NCBI RefSeq assembly: GCF_040744945.1 | Contig: NZ_CP160453.1 | Span: 1,178,001 to 1,242,000 of the forward strand | DNA: 64,000 nucleotides | Source: Saccharothrix sp. HUAS TT1 | Lineage (GTDB): Bacteria; Actinomycetota; Actinomycetes; Mycobacteriales; Pseudonocardiaceae | Direction of reading: 5' to 3' | Shown: one piece after another, positions 24,919 through 35,498 of the stretch | Position numbering within the stretch: the stretch's first letter is position 1 | How the letters are laid out: every line of letters begins with the position of its first letter | Translations under genes and position numbers: made by a program | Notes under the pieces: model-generated | Told to the model about the DNA's origin: nothing | The model's database searches: none | Seen by the model: only the letters and a program-made list of their open reading frames with translations

Positions 24919-25512
24919 ATGAACTGGTACGACCGCCCCGTGCTGACCGGCGACCACGTCCGCCTCGAACCGCTGAGCACCGACCACGTCGAGGGCCTGC
25001 ACGAGGCGGGCGGCGACCCCGACGTCTGGACCTGGCTCAGCACTCGCCAACCGGCCACCGTCGAGGAGACCCGCGCCTACGTCGAGCAGGGCCTGGCCGA
25101 CACCACCCGGCTCGCCTGGGCGCAGGTCGACCCGCGGACCGACGAGGTCGCCGGCACGACGTCGTACTACGAGATCGACCCCAAGCACCGCGGTGTCTAC
25201 ATCGGCCACACCTGGATCGGCACCCGGTGGCAGCGCACCGCCCTGAACACCGAGGCCAAGCTGCTGCTCCTCCGGCGGGCCTTCGAGGACCTGGGCGCGC
25301 TGCGCGTCGGCTGGCACACCGACCTGCGCAACGAGCGCTCCCAGCGGGCCATCGAACGCCTCGGCGCGACCCGCGAGGGCGTCCTGCGGGTGCACCGCAT
25401 CCGGCCGGACGGCACGCTGCGCGACACGGTGGTGTACTCGATGACGGCCAGGGAGTGGCCCGACCTGAAGGCCGGTCTGATGGCCGGCCTGGCAACCAGG
25501 ACCACAACGTGA
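24919..25512 (+). CDS. GNAT family N-acetyltransferase (RimJ/RimL type)
   Basis: 197 residues. TACCGT at 24906-24911 is 7 nt from the ATG, so probably leaderless. Acetyltransferase_3 layout: VRLEPLSTDHVEGLHEAG at the start, AGTTSYYEIDPKHRGVYIG strands, and IGTRWQRTALNTEAKLLLLR, the modified Q/RxxGxG/A acetyl-CoA loop. The C-terminal GWHTDLRNERSQRAIERLGA is typical of RimJ-like enzymes. Substrate unknown; peptide or ribosomal protein N-termini and small amines are possible. Confidence 0.9.
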   Translation: MNWYDRPVLTGDHVRLEPLSTDHVEGLHEAGGDPDVWTWLSTRQPATVEETRAYVEQGLADTTRLAWAQVDPRTDEVAGTTSYYEIDPKHRGVYIGHTWIGTRWQRTALNTEAKLLLLRRAFEDLGALRVGWHTDLRNERSQRAIERLGATREGVLRVHRIRPDGTLRDTVVYSMTAREWPDLKAGLMAGLATRTTT

Positions 25513-25645
25513 CGGGAGTCACGACGGGTGCCGCTGGTCGCAACCTACGTGTCGTTCGGCGGAATCGCGGTGGTCAGCGGGCCCCGGCCGGGTTACACAG
25601 TTACCCACGCGTTTCGAATTCGGCCGAAATTGGTCTGAACCTTTT

Positions 25646-25688
25646 GGGTGCGCAGTGAGCTGAATCGCACTACGGTCAGTGCGCACCC
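25646..25688. promoter_or_regulatory. Inverted repeat at the acs promoter
   Basis: GGGTGCGCA (25646-25654) and TGCGCACCC (25680-25688) are perfect 9-bp arms 25 nt apart. They flank a -10-like TACGGT (25671-25676) upstream of acs. The ribosome site AGGAGG follows at about 25700. Possible operator for a regulator of acetate use. Confidence 0.4.
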
Positions 25689-25714
25689 CCACGGATTCAG
25701 GAGGTCCGCCCGCC

Positions 25715-27691
<1,977 letters not shown>

Positions 27692-27703
27692 GCACTTCCC
27701 CAC

Positions 27704-27738
27704 AACGGGCGCCCGCCGTTCGCCGGCGGGCGCCCGTT
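27704..27738 (+). terminator. Hairpin terminator after acs
   Basis: AACGGGCGCCCGCCG (27704-27718) and CGGCGGGCGCCCGTT (27724-27738) form a perfect 15-bp stem with a 5-nt loop. No U-tract, as is common in actinobacteria. Confidence 0.75.
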
Positions 27739-27817
27739 CGGGTTAGGGTCGTTCCCGGTGAGCCGGGAAGCCTGGTCGGCACGAGGATGAGTCGTTGCCG
27801 AACCACCGGAGTCGATC

Positions 27818-29050
27818 TTGAACAGCCAGCGCGGCGCCGCCGCCGAGTTCGCGCGCTACCTGCGGACCGAGACGGTCGGCGGGATGATCCTGCTCGCGGC
27901 CACCGCCGTCGCGCTCGTCTGGGCGAACTCGCCCGCGTCCGGCGCGTACGAGGCCCTGCGCGACTTCCACCTCGGGCCGGAGTCGCTGCACCTGAGCCTC
28001 AGCGTCGGCGACTGGGCCAAGGACGGCCTGCTCGCGATCTTCTTCTTCGTCGCCGGGCTGGAGCTCAAGCGCGAGCTGGTGGTCGGCGAGCTGAACAACC
28101 TGAAGGCCGCGATCCTGCCGGTGGTCGCGGCGGTCGGCGGCATGGTCGTGCCCGCGCTGGTCGCGGTGGCCGTCGGCTGGGGTGAGCCGGGCGTCGAACG
28201 GGCGTGGGCGATCCCGGTGGCGACGGACATCGCGTTCGCGCTCGGTGTGCTCGCGCTCACCGCGTCCGGGCTGCCGAGCAGCCTGCGGGTCTTCCTGCTC
28301 AGCCTGGCCGTGGTGGACGACCTGGGCGCGATCATCATCATCGCGGTGCTGTTCACCGCGACGCTCAACCTCGTCGCGGCGGCCGCGGCGGTGGTGCTGC
28401 TGGCGCTGTACGCGTTCCTCCAGCACAAGCGGGTCACCACGCCCTGGCTCTACGTGCCGATCGCGATCGGCGTCTGGGTCGCGGTGCACGAGGCGGGCAT
28501 CCACGCCACCATCGCCGGTGTCGCGCTGGCGCTGCTGACCCGGGTGCGCCGGGACCCCGACGAGGACGAGGCGCCGGCGTTGCGCCTGGAGCACCGGTTG
28601 CAGCCCTGGTCGGCCGGTGCGGCGGTGCCGCTGTTCGCGTTGTTCGCGGCCGGCGTGCCGGTGAACGGCGAGGCGTTGGGCGCGTTGTTCTCCGACCGGT
28701 TGGCGCTGGGCGTGATGCTCGGCCTGGTGGTGGGCAAGGTGGTCGGCATCGTCGGCGCGTCGGCGTTGGCGGTGCTGTTCAAGGCGGCCGTGTGGCCGAA
28801 GGGCGCGGGGCCGCGGGACATCGTGGCGGTGGCGATGCTCGGCGGTGTCGGGTTCACCGTGAGCCTGCTGATCGCCGACCTCGCGCTGGCGGGCGAGGCG
28901 GCCGAGCAGGCGAAGGCGGCCGTGCTGCTGGCGTCGTTGGTGGCGTCGCTGCTGGCCGCGGTGCTGCTGGTGCGGCGCAGCCGGGCGCACCAGCGCGCCG
29001 ACTCGGACGACCAGGCAGACGACCAGGCAGACGATCAAGCCGAGAGCTGA
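27818..29050 (+). CDS. nhaA: Na+/H+ antiporter NhaA
   Basis: 410 residues; TTG start with GGAG 6-9 nt upstream is the best initiation site. About eleven to twelve membrane helices. The ion-binding Asp pair is in VVDDLGAII, preceded by the signature VATDIAFALGVLAL; a conserved LKRELVVGEL region lies near the start. It exchanges Na+ (or Li+) for protons across the cytoplasmic membrane. The C-terminus carries a short DDQADDQADDQA acidic repeat absent from E. coli NhaA. It is an insertion relative to the mycobacterial gene order. Confidence 0.95.
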   Translation: MNSQRGAAAEFARYLRTETVGGMILLAATAVALVWANSPASGAYEALRDFHLGPESLHLSLSVGDWAKDGLLAIFFFVAGLELKRELVVGELNNLKAAILPVVAAVGGMVVPALVAVAVGWGEPGVERAWAIPVATDIAFALGVLALTASGLPSSLRVFLLSLAVVDDLGAIIIIAVLFTATLNLVAAAAAVVLLALYAFLQHKRVTTPWLYVPIAIGVWVAVHEAGIHATIAGVALALLTRVRRDPDEDEAPALRLEHRLQPWSAGAAVPLFALFAAGVPVNGEALGALFSDRLALGVMLGLVVGKVVGIVGASALAVLFKAAVWPKGAGPRDIVAVAMLGGVGFTVSLLIADLALAGEAAEQAKAAVLLASLVASLLAAVLLVRRSRAHQRADSDDQADDQADDQAES

Positions 29051-29109
29051 ACCGCAGTCGATCAGCCGGTCGGGCGGCCTCCGCGCGCCGTGCATGGCAC
29101 GATGAGCCG

Positions 29110-29577
29110 GTGACCAGCGCTCGGGAGAACACCAACGGCAGCGGACTGCCCCCTGTTCCGTCGATCCCGTTGACCGCGGAGAGCGCGGTGCAGATCGCGG
29201 GGGAGACATCCATCGGCGGCTTGGTCCGCGACGCCACGGCCCACCTGTCCACGTTGGTCAGGGCCGAGGTCGAGCTGGCCAAGTCCGAGGTCGCGGGCGA
29301 GATCAAGAAGGGCGTCAAGGGCAGCGTCTACTTCATCGTCGCGTTGGCGGTGCTGCTGTTCAGCTCCTTCTTCTTTTTCTTCTTCGGCGCGGAACTGCTC
29401 GACGTGTGGCTGCCCCGGTGGTCGGCGTTCCTGATCGTCTTCGTGCTGATGCTGCTGACCGCGGTGCTGTTCGCGCTGCTGGGCTACCGCAAGGTGAAGA
29501 AGTTGCGAGCACCGCAGCGGACCATCGACTCGGCCAAGGACACCGTCGCGGCGCTCCGGCACCGCGAGGACCGCTGA
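29110..29577 (+). CDS. Phage holin family (DUF1469-like) membrane protein
   Basis: 155 residues from the GTG at 29110. Residues 40-80 are an amphipathic helix (LVRDATAHLSTLVRAEVELA), followed by two membrane helices (VALAVLLFSSFFFFFFGAEL and FLIVFVLMLLTAVLFALLGY) and a basic tail. This is the actinobacterial holin-X layout, as in Rv3669. The run of six Phe residues is encoded by a T-rich stretch near 29370. Not a phage gene in context. It sits upstream of the ephE-like hydrolase. Confidence 0.85.
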   Translation: MTSARENTNGSGLPPVPSIPLTAESAVQIAGETSIGGLVRDATAHLSTLVRAEVELAKSEVAGEIKKGVKGSVYFIVALAVLLFSSFFFFFFGAELLDVWLPRWSAFLIVFVLMLLTAVLFALLGYRKVKKLRAPQRTIDSAKDTVAALRHREDR

Positions 29578-29585
29578 GCCGCGCC

Positions 29586-30512
29586 GTGCGGCTGCCGCCG
29601 GACCCGTCGACCGCGCGGGTGCCCGGACCGTGGACGCACCGCGACGTGTCCGCGAACGGCATCCGCCTGCACGTCGCCGAGCTGGGCGAGGGCCCGCTGG
29701 TGCTGATGCTGCACGGGTTCCCGGAGTTCTGGTGGACGTGGCGGCACCAGCTCGTGGCGTTCGCCGAGGCGGGCTACCGGGCGGTGGCCGTGGACCTGCG
29801 CGGCTACGGCGACTCGGACAAGCCGCCGCGCGGCTACGACGGCTTCACGCTGGCCGGTGACGTCGCGGGCCTGGTCAAGGCGCTCGGCGAACCGCGGGCG
29901 CACCTGGTCGGGCACGCGTGGGGCGGCCTGCTGGCGTGGACGGTCGCGGCCATGCACCCGCGCCTGGTCTACTCGGTGACGGCGGTGGCCGCGCCGCACC
30001 CGCTGGCGCTGCGCCGCGCGATCCGCCGCGACCCGCGCCACCAGGGCCGGGCCAGCGCGCACCTGTTCCGCTTCCAGCTGCCGGTGCACCCGGAGCGGTG
30101 GCTGACCCGCGACCGGGGCGCGGCGGTGGCCGGGCTGCTCACCGCGTGGGGCGGTCCGAAGTGGAGGGTGTCGCCCGAGTTCGACGAGGTGGTGCGGCGC
30201 AACCGGGAGGCGTTCCTGGTGCCCGGTGTCGCGCACAGCTCGATGGAGTACTTCCGGTGGGCGGTGCGGTCGCAGCTGCGCAGCGACGGCCGCCGCTTCG
30301 CCGAGGCGGTGGACCGCCGGCTGGAGGTGCCGGTGCTCCAGGTGCACGGCGCGCTCGACCCGGTGGTGCTGGAGTCCACGGCGGCCGGTTCCGGCAGCTG
30401 GACGGGCGCGCGCTCGTCGTACCGGGTGCTGCCCGAGGTGGGGCACTTCCCGCACCAGGAGGCCCCGCACACGACGACCGGGACGATCGTCGACTTCCTG
30501 GCGAAGGTCTGA
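29586..30512 (+). CDS. Alpha/beta hydrolase, EphE-like, nucleophile replaced
   Basis: 308 residues from the GTG at 29586, 8 bp after the previous stop. Epoxide-hydrolase-type fold: oxyanion motif HGFPEFWWTW, AVDLRGYGDSDKP, acid in HGALDPVV and His in VGHFPHQE. The nucleophile elbow reads GHAWGG (GGGCACGCGTGGGGCGGC), so the Asp expected in GHDWGG is Ala. With a Gly-His-Ala elbow it cannot act by the usual epoxide hydrolase route. It occupies the Rv3670 (ephE) position. It may be a pseudoenzyme or use another residue. Confidence 0.85.
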   Translation: MRLPPDPSTARVPGPWTHRDVSANGIRLHVAELGEGPLVLMLHGFPEFWWTWRHQLVAFAEAGYRAVAVDLRGYGDSDKPPRGYDGFTLAGDVAGLVKALGEPRAHLVGHAWGGLLAWTVAAMHPRLVYSVTAVAAPHPLALRRAIRRDPRHQGRASAHLFRFQLPVHPERWLTRDRGAAVAGLLTAWGGPKWRVSPEFDEVVRRNREAFLVPGVAHSSMEYFRWAVRSQLRSDGRRFAEAVDRRLEVPVLQVHGALDPVVLESTAAGSGSWTGARSSYRVLPEVGHFPHQEAPHTTTGTIVDFLAKV

Positions 30513-30539
30513 CCAGGACGCTCGGGCGCGCGGGTCCGG

Positions 30540-31727
30540 CTAGGACGCGCAGGTCTGGGTGGACGCCCGCCGCACCATCGTCGGCGCCTCCGCCACCTCG
30601 TCCGCCACTTCCTCCGCGGTCAGCACGAACCCGGTCTCCTGGTCGTCCACGGCCGCGCCGAACACCACGCCCATCACCCGGCCCCGAGGGTCGACCAGCG
30701 GACCGCCGGAGTTGCCGCTGCGCACCTTCGCCCGCACCGTGTACACGTCCCGCGTCACGGTCTGCGCGTCGTAGATGTCCGGGCCGCGCAGCATCTTGAT
30801 CCGCTCCCGGACCCGCGCCTCGGACGCCTTGTACGGCCCGTCCAGCGGGTAGCCGAGCACGATGCCGTCCTCGCCGGGCTCGATCTCGTCGGTGCGGAAC
30901 TCCAGCGGCGTCGCCTCCAGGTCCGGCACGGCCAGGATCGCGATGTCGGTCTGCGCGTCGTAGTGCACGACCGTCGCGTCGAACTCGCCGATGCCGACCT
31001 CGACGGCCACGTCGGTGGTGCCCGCGACGACGTGCGCGTTCGTCATGACCCGCTCCGGCGCGATGACGAAGCCCGTCCCCTCCAGGGCCCGGGAGCAGGA
31101 CGGCGCGCGCCCGCGCACCTTGAGCACACTGGACTCCAGCTGCCGCACGACCGGGTTCGCGCCCAGCGCCGGGTCCGGCGGGCCGACGTCCCGCAGCGGC
31201 GTCCGGTCGAACGGGTCCATCGCGGCCGGGAAGCCGGAGACGTCGAACAGGTTCTGCAGGTCGTCGGCGAGCACCCGGGCCGCGGGCGGCATGGCGTCGT
31301 CCACCGTGGACAGGATCACCGACTGGTTGAGCGACTTCGCCAGCGACGGCAGGCCCGCGACCATGGTCAGCGGCAGCGCGATCATCCACGCCACCACGAA
31401 CACCACCGCGCCCTGCACGATCGCGCCGAGCGCGTTGTCCGCGCCGCGCAGCGGGCTGGAGTTGACCCGGGGCTTGATGCTGCGGCCGACGTACACGCCC
31501 AGCGTCTCGCCGAGCGCCACCAGCAGCACCACGATGCCGACCGCGAACACGACCTTGGTCACCACGTTGTCGAACTGGGCCACCACCAGCGGCGCGAGCT
31601 GCGTGCCGAGCACCAGGCCGATCAGCACGCCGACGAACGCGGGCAGCGCCACGACCATGCCCTGCCGGGCACCGGAGACCGCGGCGAAGGCGGCCAGGGC
31701 CAGCACGAGCAGGTCAACCCAGTTCAC
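30540..31727 (-). CDS. marP: MarP-type membrane serine protease
   Basis: 395 residues. Four membrane helices in the first ~160 residues (CvpA-like: LLVLALAAFAAVSGARQG onward), then a chymotrypsin-like protease domain outside the membrane. Triad: His in VMTNAHVVAG, Asp in AQTDIAIL, Ser in SGNSGGPLV. Paired Cys near CSRAL and TQTCAS may form the disulfide seen in MarP. In M. tuberculosis MarP (Rv3671c) maintains pH homeostasis and processes RipA. First or last gene of the run marP-NUDIX-TlpA-nth, abutting the NUDIX gene. Confidence 0.95.
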   Translation of the reverse strand: MNWVDLLVLALAAFAAVSGARQGMVVALPAFVGVLIGLVLGTQLAPLVVAQFDNVVTKVVFAVGIVVLLVALGETLGVYVGRSIKPRVNSSPLRGADNALGAIVQGAVVFVVAWMIALPLTMVAGLPSLAKSLNQSVILSTVDDAMPPAARVLADDLQNLFDVSGFPAAMDPFDRTPLRDVGPPDPALGANPVVRQLESSVLKVRGRAPSCSRALEGTGFVIAPERVMTNAHVVAGTTDVAVEVGIGEFDATVVHYDAQTDIAILAVPDLEATPLEFRTDEIEPGEDGIVLGYPLDGPYKASEARVRERIKMLRGPDIYDAQTVTRDVYTVRAKVRSGNSGGPLVDPRGRVMGVVFGAAVDDQETGFVLTAEEVADEVAEAPTMVRRASTQTCAS

Positions 31728-32396
31728 TCAGACCTCCGTCGCTCTCAGTGCCAGGTCGAGGTCGCGCACGTCGGCGGCGTCCCACGGCCGCTCCCAGCCG
31801 CCCAGCGCGAGCAGGCCGGCGAGCAGGCCGGCGGTGAAGCCCCACACCAGCATGCCGGGCGCGGAGAACGCGGGGCTGACGTAGCCGGCCGGGTGGCTGA
31901 CCCGGAACCGGTTCGCCGGGTCGGCCAGGTGCGCGATCGGCACCCTGGCCACGGCGGCGGTCTCGGCCGGGTCGACCGGCGCGACCGGCGACGGCGCGTC
32001 CCAGTGCGCCAGCACCGGCGTGACGACGAAGCCGGACACCGGCACGTACAGCTCGGGCAGCGTGGCCACCGGCCGCACGCCCTCGCGCAGCACTCCGGTC
32101 TCCTCGAACGCCTCGCGCAGCGCGGTGTCCACCGGGTCGACGTCGGTCGGGTCGGCCGCGCCGCCGGGGAAGGCGACCTGGCCGGGGTGCTTGCCGAGGG
32201 TGTCGGCCCGGCGCTGGAGCAGCACGTCGGGGCCGTCCGGGCCCTCGCCGAACAGCATGAGCACGGCGGCGGGCCGCCCGCTGCCGTCGGCGGGGGGCCT
32301 GATCCGGGTGAACGCGCGGGCGTCGATGTCGGCGGTGGCCTCGACCAGCCCCGCCATCCAGTCCGGGACGTCGCCCGGGTCGACCAGGGCGGTCAT
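31728..32396 (-). CDS. NUDIX hydrolase, CoA pyrophosphatase type
   Basis: 222 residues. The Nudix box GGAADPTDVDPVDTALREAFEETG (in two parts, GG...AALREAFEETG pattern with the metal-binding EAFEE) lies near residue 98, and LLQRRADTLGKHPGQVAFPG just before it matches the CoA/acyl-CoA diphosphatase signature. It would hydrolyse CoA or related dinucleotides. It abuts marP directly (1 bp between stop and start) and overlaps the TlpA-like gene by 4 bp. Ortholog of Rv3672c. Confidence 0.92.
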   Translation of the reverse strand: MTALVDPGDVPDWMAGLVEATADIDARAFTRIRPPADGSGRPAAVLMLFGEGPDGPDVLLQRRADTLGKHPGQVAFPGGAADPTDVDPVDTALREAFEETGVLREGVRPVATLPELYVPVSGFVVTPVLAHWDAPSPVAPVDPAETAAVARVPIAHLADPANRFRVSHPAGYVSPAFSAPGMLVWGFTAGLLAGLLALGGWERPWDAADVRDLDLALRATEV

Positions 32397-32995
32397 CCGA
32401 CCACCTCGCGCACCTGGTCCACCGAGGTGAGCACGGTCGGGTCGGTCAGCTGGGCCAGCGCGCCGTCCGCGCCGACGACGTAGCTCATCGGCAGCGTGCG
32501 GGGCGCGCGGACGGCCTTGCGCACCGCGTCGTCCGGGTCGACGACCGAGGGCAGGCGCACGCCGAGCTTCGCCATCAGCTCCAGACCGTCCGCCTCCTTG
32601 CTGTCCACCAGCACCGTGATCACCGGCGCCGCGCCGGGCTCCCGCGAGTACTCCTCCAGCACCTTCAGCTCACCCTGACAGGGAACGCACCAGGTGGCCC
32701 AGAAGTTCACCAGGGCGCGGCCGGGCGCGGCGGCGGCCACGTCGACCGGCCGGCCGTCGCCGAGGCACCCGATCACGACGCCGCGCAGCTGCGCCGGCGC
32801 GCCCGGCGCGTCCGGGGTCTGCGGGCACGGCCTCAGCGCGGCCCGCTCGCGCGCGGTGGCCAGGTCGGGGCCGGGCCGGGAGCGGGTCGCGGGCGCGCCC
32901 TGGTCGGCCGGTCCGGACGACCGCGGCCACAGCGCGACCGCACCCGCCACCGCCAGCACCAGGACGACGACGGACCACCGCGCCGCGCCGCTCAC
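32393..32995 (-). CDS. Membrane-anchored TlpA-like thioredoxin
   Basis: 200 residues from the GTG overlapping the nth stop; the frame is open further upstream through nth and that extension is rejected. An N-terminal signal anchor ([17 protein letters not shown]) is followed by a thioredoxin fold with [15 protein letters not shown] near residue 100: a WCVPC redox site. Acts outside the cytoplasm as a reductant or thiol oxidoreductase, for example in cytochrome maturation. Ortholog of Rv3673c. A second Cys pair (RPCPQ and VIGCLG) lies upstream of the active site. Confidence 0.9.
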   Translation of the reverse strand: MSGAARWSVVVLVLAVAGAVALWPRSSGPADQGAPATRSRPGPDLATARERAALRPCPQTPDAPGAPAQLRGVVIGCLGDGRPVDVAAAAPGRALVNFWATWCVPCQGELKVLEEYSREPGAAPVITVLVDSKEADGLELMAKLGVRLPSVVDPDDAVRKAVRAPRTLPMSYVVGADGALAQLTDPTVLTSVDQVREVVG

Positions 32996-33759
32996 GCCAG
33001 CTTCTCCCCCGCGCGCACGCGTTCGGCCAGCTCGATCAGGCGCGGCGCCTCCTCGCCCTTGACCAGCTTCTGCGCCTTGACCGGGTCGACCTGGCCGATG
33101 CCGTAGGACGGGCACTGCGGGGCCAGCAGGCACGCGCCGCAGGCGGGCGTGCGGGCGTGGCAGACGCGCCTGCCGTGGAAGATCGTGCGGTGCGAGAGCA
33201 GGGTCCACTCCTTGCGCTCGACCAGCGCGCCGATGGCGTGCTCGACCTTGACCGGGTCCTCCTCCTCGGTCCAGCCCCAGCGGCGGACGAGCCGGCCGAA
33301 GTGGGTGTCGACCGTGATGCCCGGCACACCGAAGGCGTCGCCCAGCACCACGTTCGCGGTCTTGCGGCCGACGCCCGGCAGCGTCACCAGGTCGGCGAGC
33401 TCGCCGGGCACCTCGCCGCCGAACCGCTCCACCAGCGCGGAGCCGAGGCCCAGCAGCGAGTTCGCCTTGTTGCGGTAGAAGCCGGTCGGCCGGATCAGCT
33501 CCTCCAGCTCGGTCCGGTCGGCGGCGGCGTAGTCGGCGGCCGTGCGGTAGCGCTGGAACAGCGCGGGCGTGACCTGGTTCACCCGGACGTCGGTGGTCTG
33601 CGCGGACAGCACCACGGCGACCAGGAGCTGCAGCGGGTCGGCGAAGTCGAGCTCGCAGTGCGCGTCCGGGTAGCCCTGGCCGAGGACGCGCACCACGCGA
33701 CGTGCCCGGCGGACCAGTCCCAGCCGCGTCTCGGGCTGCTTCACCGCGCTCTTCGCCAT
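32992..33759 (-). CDS. nth: Endonuclease III
   Basis: 255 residues. DNA glycosylase/AP lyase for oxidised pyrimidines. The helix-hairpin-helix [20 protein letters not shown] carries the catalytic Lys, and Asp is in [10 protein letters not shown]. The [4Fe-4S] cluster has [18 protein letters not shown], a C-x6-C-x2-C-x5-C pattern. Normal length. It starts the nth-TlpA-NUDIX-marP run, all overlapping or abutting, as in mycobacteria. Confidence 0.97.
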   Translation of the reverse strand: MAKSAVKQPETRLGLVRRARRVVRVLGQGYPDAHCELDFADPLQLLVAVVLSAQTTDVRVNQVTPALFQRYRTAADYAAADRTELEELIRPTGFYRNKANSLLGLGSALVERFGGEVPGELADLVTLPGVGRKTANVVLGDAFGVPGITVDTHFGRLVRRWGWTEEEDPVKVEHAIGALVERKEWTLLSHRTIFHGRRVCHARTPACGACLLAPQCPSYGIGQVDPVKAQKLVKGEEAPRLIELAERVRAGEKLA

Positions 33760-33962
33760 GCACCGAGGTTACTGGCCTGTGCCCGGTCGACGGTCGCTCG
33801 GTCGGGGGTGATCACCGCGCGGGAGGTCGTTTGGACCGGCACGATCGCGGGCAAGCAACCACAGGCCACCCGGAGACGTCCTGGGAACGACCTCGAACCG
33901 ACACGCCAGAGTGACCCCCCTTGACCGCGCGCCGAACCGGATGCGCAAGGATCGGAGCCATC

Positions 33963-34214
33963 ATGACTGCCTGGTTCGTCATCGCCGTTCCGATCGTGAT
34001 CATGTTCTTCGCGCTCTTCATGGAGCGCGTTGAAGCTCGTCTCCGGCACGTCGCCGTGCAGGAGGACGAGGTCGAGGAGTTCCTGGAGTCGGCCCGCCCC
34101 GACGAGGTCAGGGCGCTCTACGGGCACGGCATCGGCCGCGCGCTGGAACTGTTCCGGTTGCGCAGGCTGGGTGGTCGTGCCAAGAACCTGCGTCAGCGGC
34201 GCACCCGCCGCTAA
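33963..34214 (+). CDS. Small membrane protein
   Basis: 83 residues from the ATG at 33963 with GGAG upstream; the longer in-frame start at 33921 is rejected. One N-terminal membrane helix (AWFVIAVPIVIMFFALFM), then a charged cytoplasmic helix (EDEVEEFLESARPDEV) and a basic end. It occupies the position of Rv3675, another small membrane protein, between nth and crp. No enzyme motif. A terminator-like hairpin follows. Confidence 0.75.
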   Translation: MTAWFVIAVPIVIMFFALFMERVEARLRHVAVQEDEVEEFLESARPDEVRALYGHGIGRALELFRLRRLGGRAKNLRQRRTRR

Positions 34215-34232
34215 GCGGGGCAAGGACCGTGC

Positions 34233-34261
34233 AGGCCCACGGGGTCAACCCCTGCGGGCCT
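34233..34261 (+). terminator. Hairpin after the small membrane protein gene
   Basis: AGGCCC (34233-34238) pairs with GGGCCT (34256-34261), and an inner GGGG/CCCC stem closes a TCAA loop. No U-tract. It separates this gene from crp. Confidence 0.55.
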
Positions 34262-34412
34262 CATCGGGCTGTCCGGGCTGGTTGGGCGGCGCGCCGAAAG
34301 GCGATCCAGACCACAGCCCTTAGACTGCACTCAGTGATCGGCGGCAGGCGCTGATCCGCCAGAAGGCGGAACGCGCTCAACCATGCCGCCGCGTCTCGAC
34401 AGGAGGGACGAG

Positions 34413-35087
34413 GTGGACGAGACCCTGGCCCGCGCGGGCATTTTCCAGGGGGTTGAACAGGCCGCAGCGGAGGCGCTGGCGCAGACGCTGGAGTCTGTTG
34501 AATTCCCGCGTGGCCACGTGATCTTCGCGGAGGGCGAGCCGGGTGACCGGCTCTACATCATCCAGTCCGGCAAGGTGAAGATCGGCCGCAAGTCGCCGGA
34601 CGGCCGGGAGAACCTGCTGGGGATCTTCGGCCCGTCCGACATGTTCGGCGAGCTGTCGATCTTCGACCCCGGTCCGCGCACGTCCACCGCGACCACGGTG
34701 ACCGAAGTGCGCGCGGTCAGCATGGACCGCCCGGCGCTGCGGCAGTGGATCACCAACCGGCCGGAGATCGCCGAGCAGCTGCTGCGGGCGCTGGCCCGCA
34801 GGCTGCGCCGGACGAACTCCATGCTGGCCGACCTGATCTTCACCGACGTGCCCGGCCGGGTGGCCAAGGCGTTGCTGCAGCTCGCGCAGCGCTTCGGCAG
34901 CCAGGAGGCCGGTCTGCTGCGGGTCACGCACGACCTGACGCAGGAGGAGATCGCCCAGTTCGTCGGGGCCTCGCGCGAGACGGTGAACAAGGCCCTGGCC
35001 GACTTCGCCCACCGCGGTTGGCTGCGGCTGGAGGGCAAGAGCGTGCTGATCCTCGACCCGGAGCGGCTGGCCCGCCGGGCGCGCTAG
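34413..35087 (+). CDS. crp: Crp/Fnr family regulator (GlxR/Crp)
   Basis: 224 residues from the GTG at 34413, which sits 6 nt after AGGAGG (34401-34406); the upstream ATG at 34383 is rejected. Nearly collinear with mycobacterial Crp (Rv3676): [14 protein letters not shown] start, cAMP pocket [17 protein letters not shown], and [25 protein letters not shown] global regulator of carbon and respiratory genes in actinobacteria. Strong terminator downstream. Confidence 0.97.
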   Translation: MDETLARAGIFQGVEQAAAEALAQTLESVEFPRGHVIFAEGEPGDRLYIIQSGKVKIGRKSPDGRENLLGIFGPSDMFGELSIFDPGPRTSTATTVTEVRAVSMDRPALRQWITNRPEIAEQLLRALARRLRRTNSMLADLIFTDVPGRVAKALLQLAQRFGSQEAGLLRVTHDLTQEEIAQFVGASRETVNKALADFAHRGWLRLEGKSVLILDPERLARRAR

Positions 35088-35095
35088 CGAGGAGC

Positions 35096-35143
35096 ACAAC
35101 AAGACCGGGCGCCGCCCCCGACGCGGCGCACCGGTCTTGTTGT
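35096..35143 (+). terminator. Long two-part hairpin terminator after crp
   Basis: ACAACAAGACCGG (35096-35108) pairs with CCGGTCTTGTTGT (35131-35143), and inside it GCGCCGC (35109-35115) pairs with GCGGCGC (35123-35129). About 20 bp of stem in total. It ends 9 bp after the crp stop. Confidence 0.8.
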
Positions 35144-35462
35144 CGCACGGCCCATCCCCCGACAGACCGTGCCTCCCACTCATCCGGCGCCCGCAGGCCC
35201 CGACCCTCGTAGCGCCGGAAGGAGGTTTGGTTACCCGCTGCGACCTCGGTGGAAACGAATCGGCCGCCGCTGCTTCCACGATCGCACGCCACCTCCCCCG
35301 CAACTCAAGCCCGTTCACCCTCAAGGACCCCCTGTCCAGGGCTTTCTTGCTGTGGTTTCACCCGGTCATCCCATTGTTGTGATCGAACTGCAACCACCTC
35401 CCAGGTGGTGGACGCTGCCCGACCGGCTGACGGCGTGGTGATGGATCGCACCGGTAAATGAC
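35144..35462. other. Non-coding stretch upstream of the MFS gene
   Basis: No well-supported gene. It contains a Shine-Dalgarno-like GGAAGGAGG (35217-35225), but the ORF behind it has no good start and unlikely composition. It also has an inverted repeat, ACCACCT-CCC-AGGTGGT (35393-35409). The segment may be a regulatory leader for the MFS gene. Confidence 0.4.
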
Positions 35463-35498
35463 TGGTACGCGCGTACCACTGTCGCCATACTGGTACGC
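35463..35498. promoter_or_regulatory. Palindromic operator and half-site at MFS promoter
   Basis: TGGTACGCGCGTACCA (35463-35478) is a perfect 16-bp palindrome. The half site ACTGGTACGC recurs at 35489-35498, directly before the ATG at 35499 and overlapping a CATACT -10-like box. A repressor bound here would block transcription start. No regulator gene is adjacent. Confidence 0.6.

Noticed and set aside
34383..34412. ATG start of crp ten codons upstream
   Set aside because: The GTG at 34413 has AGGAGG at 6-nt spacing and gives the 224-residue length of mycobacterial Crp.
35137..35382. 81-residue ORF upstream of the MFS gene with a good Shine-Dalgarno-like GGAAGGAGG
   Set aside because: The Shine-Dalgarno-like site is followed only by a TTG at poor spacing and the protein composition looks random. 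No coding periodicity is evident.
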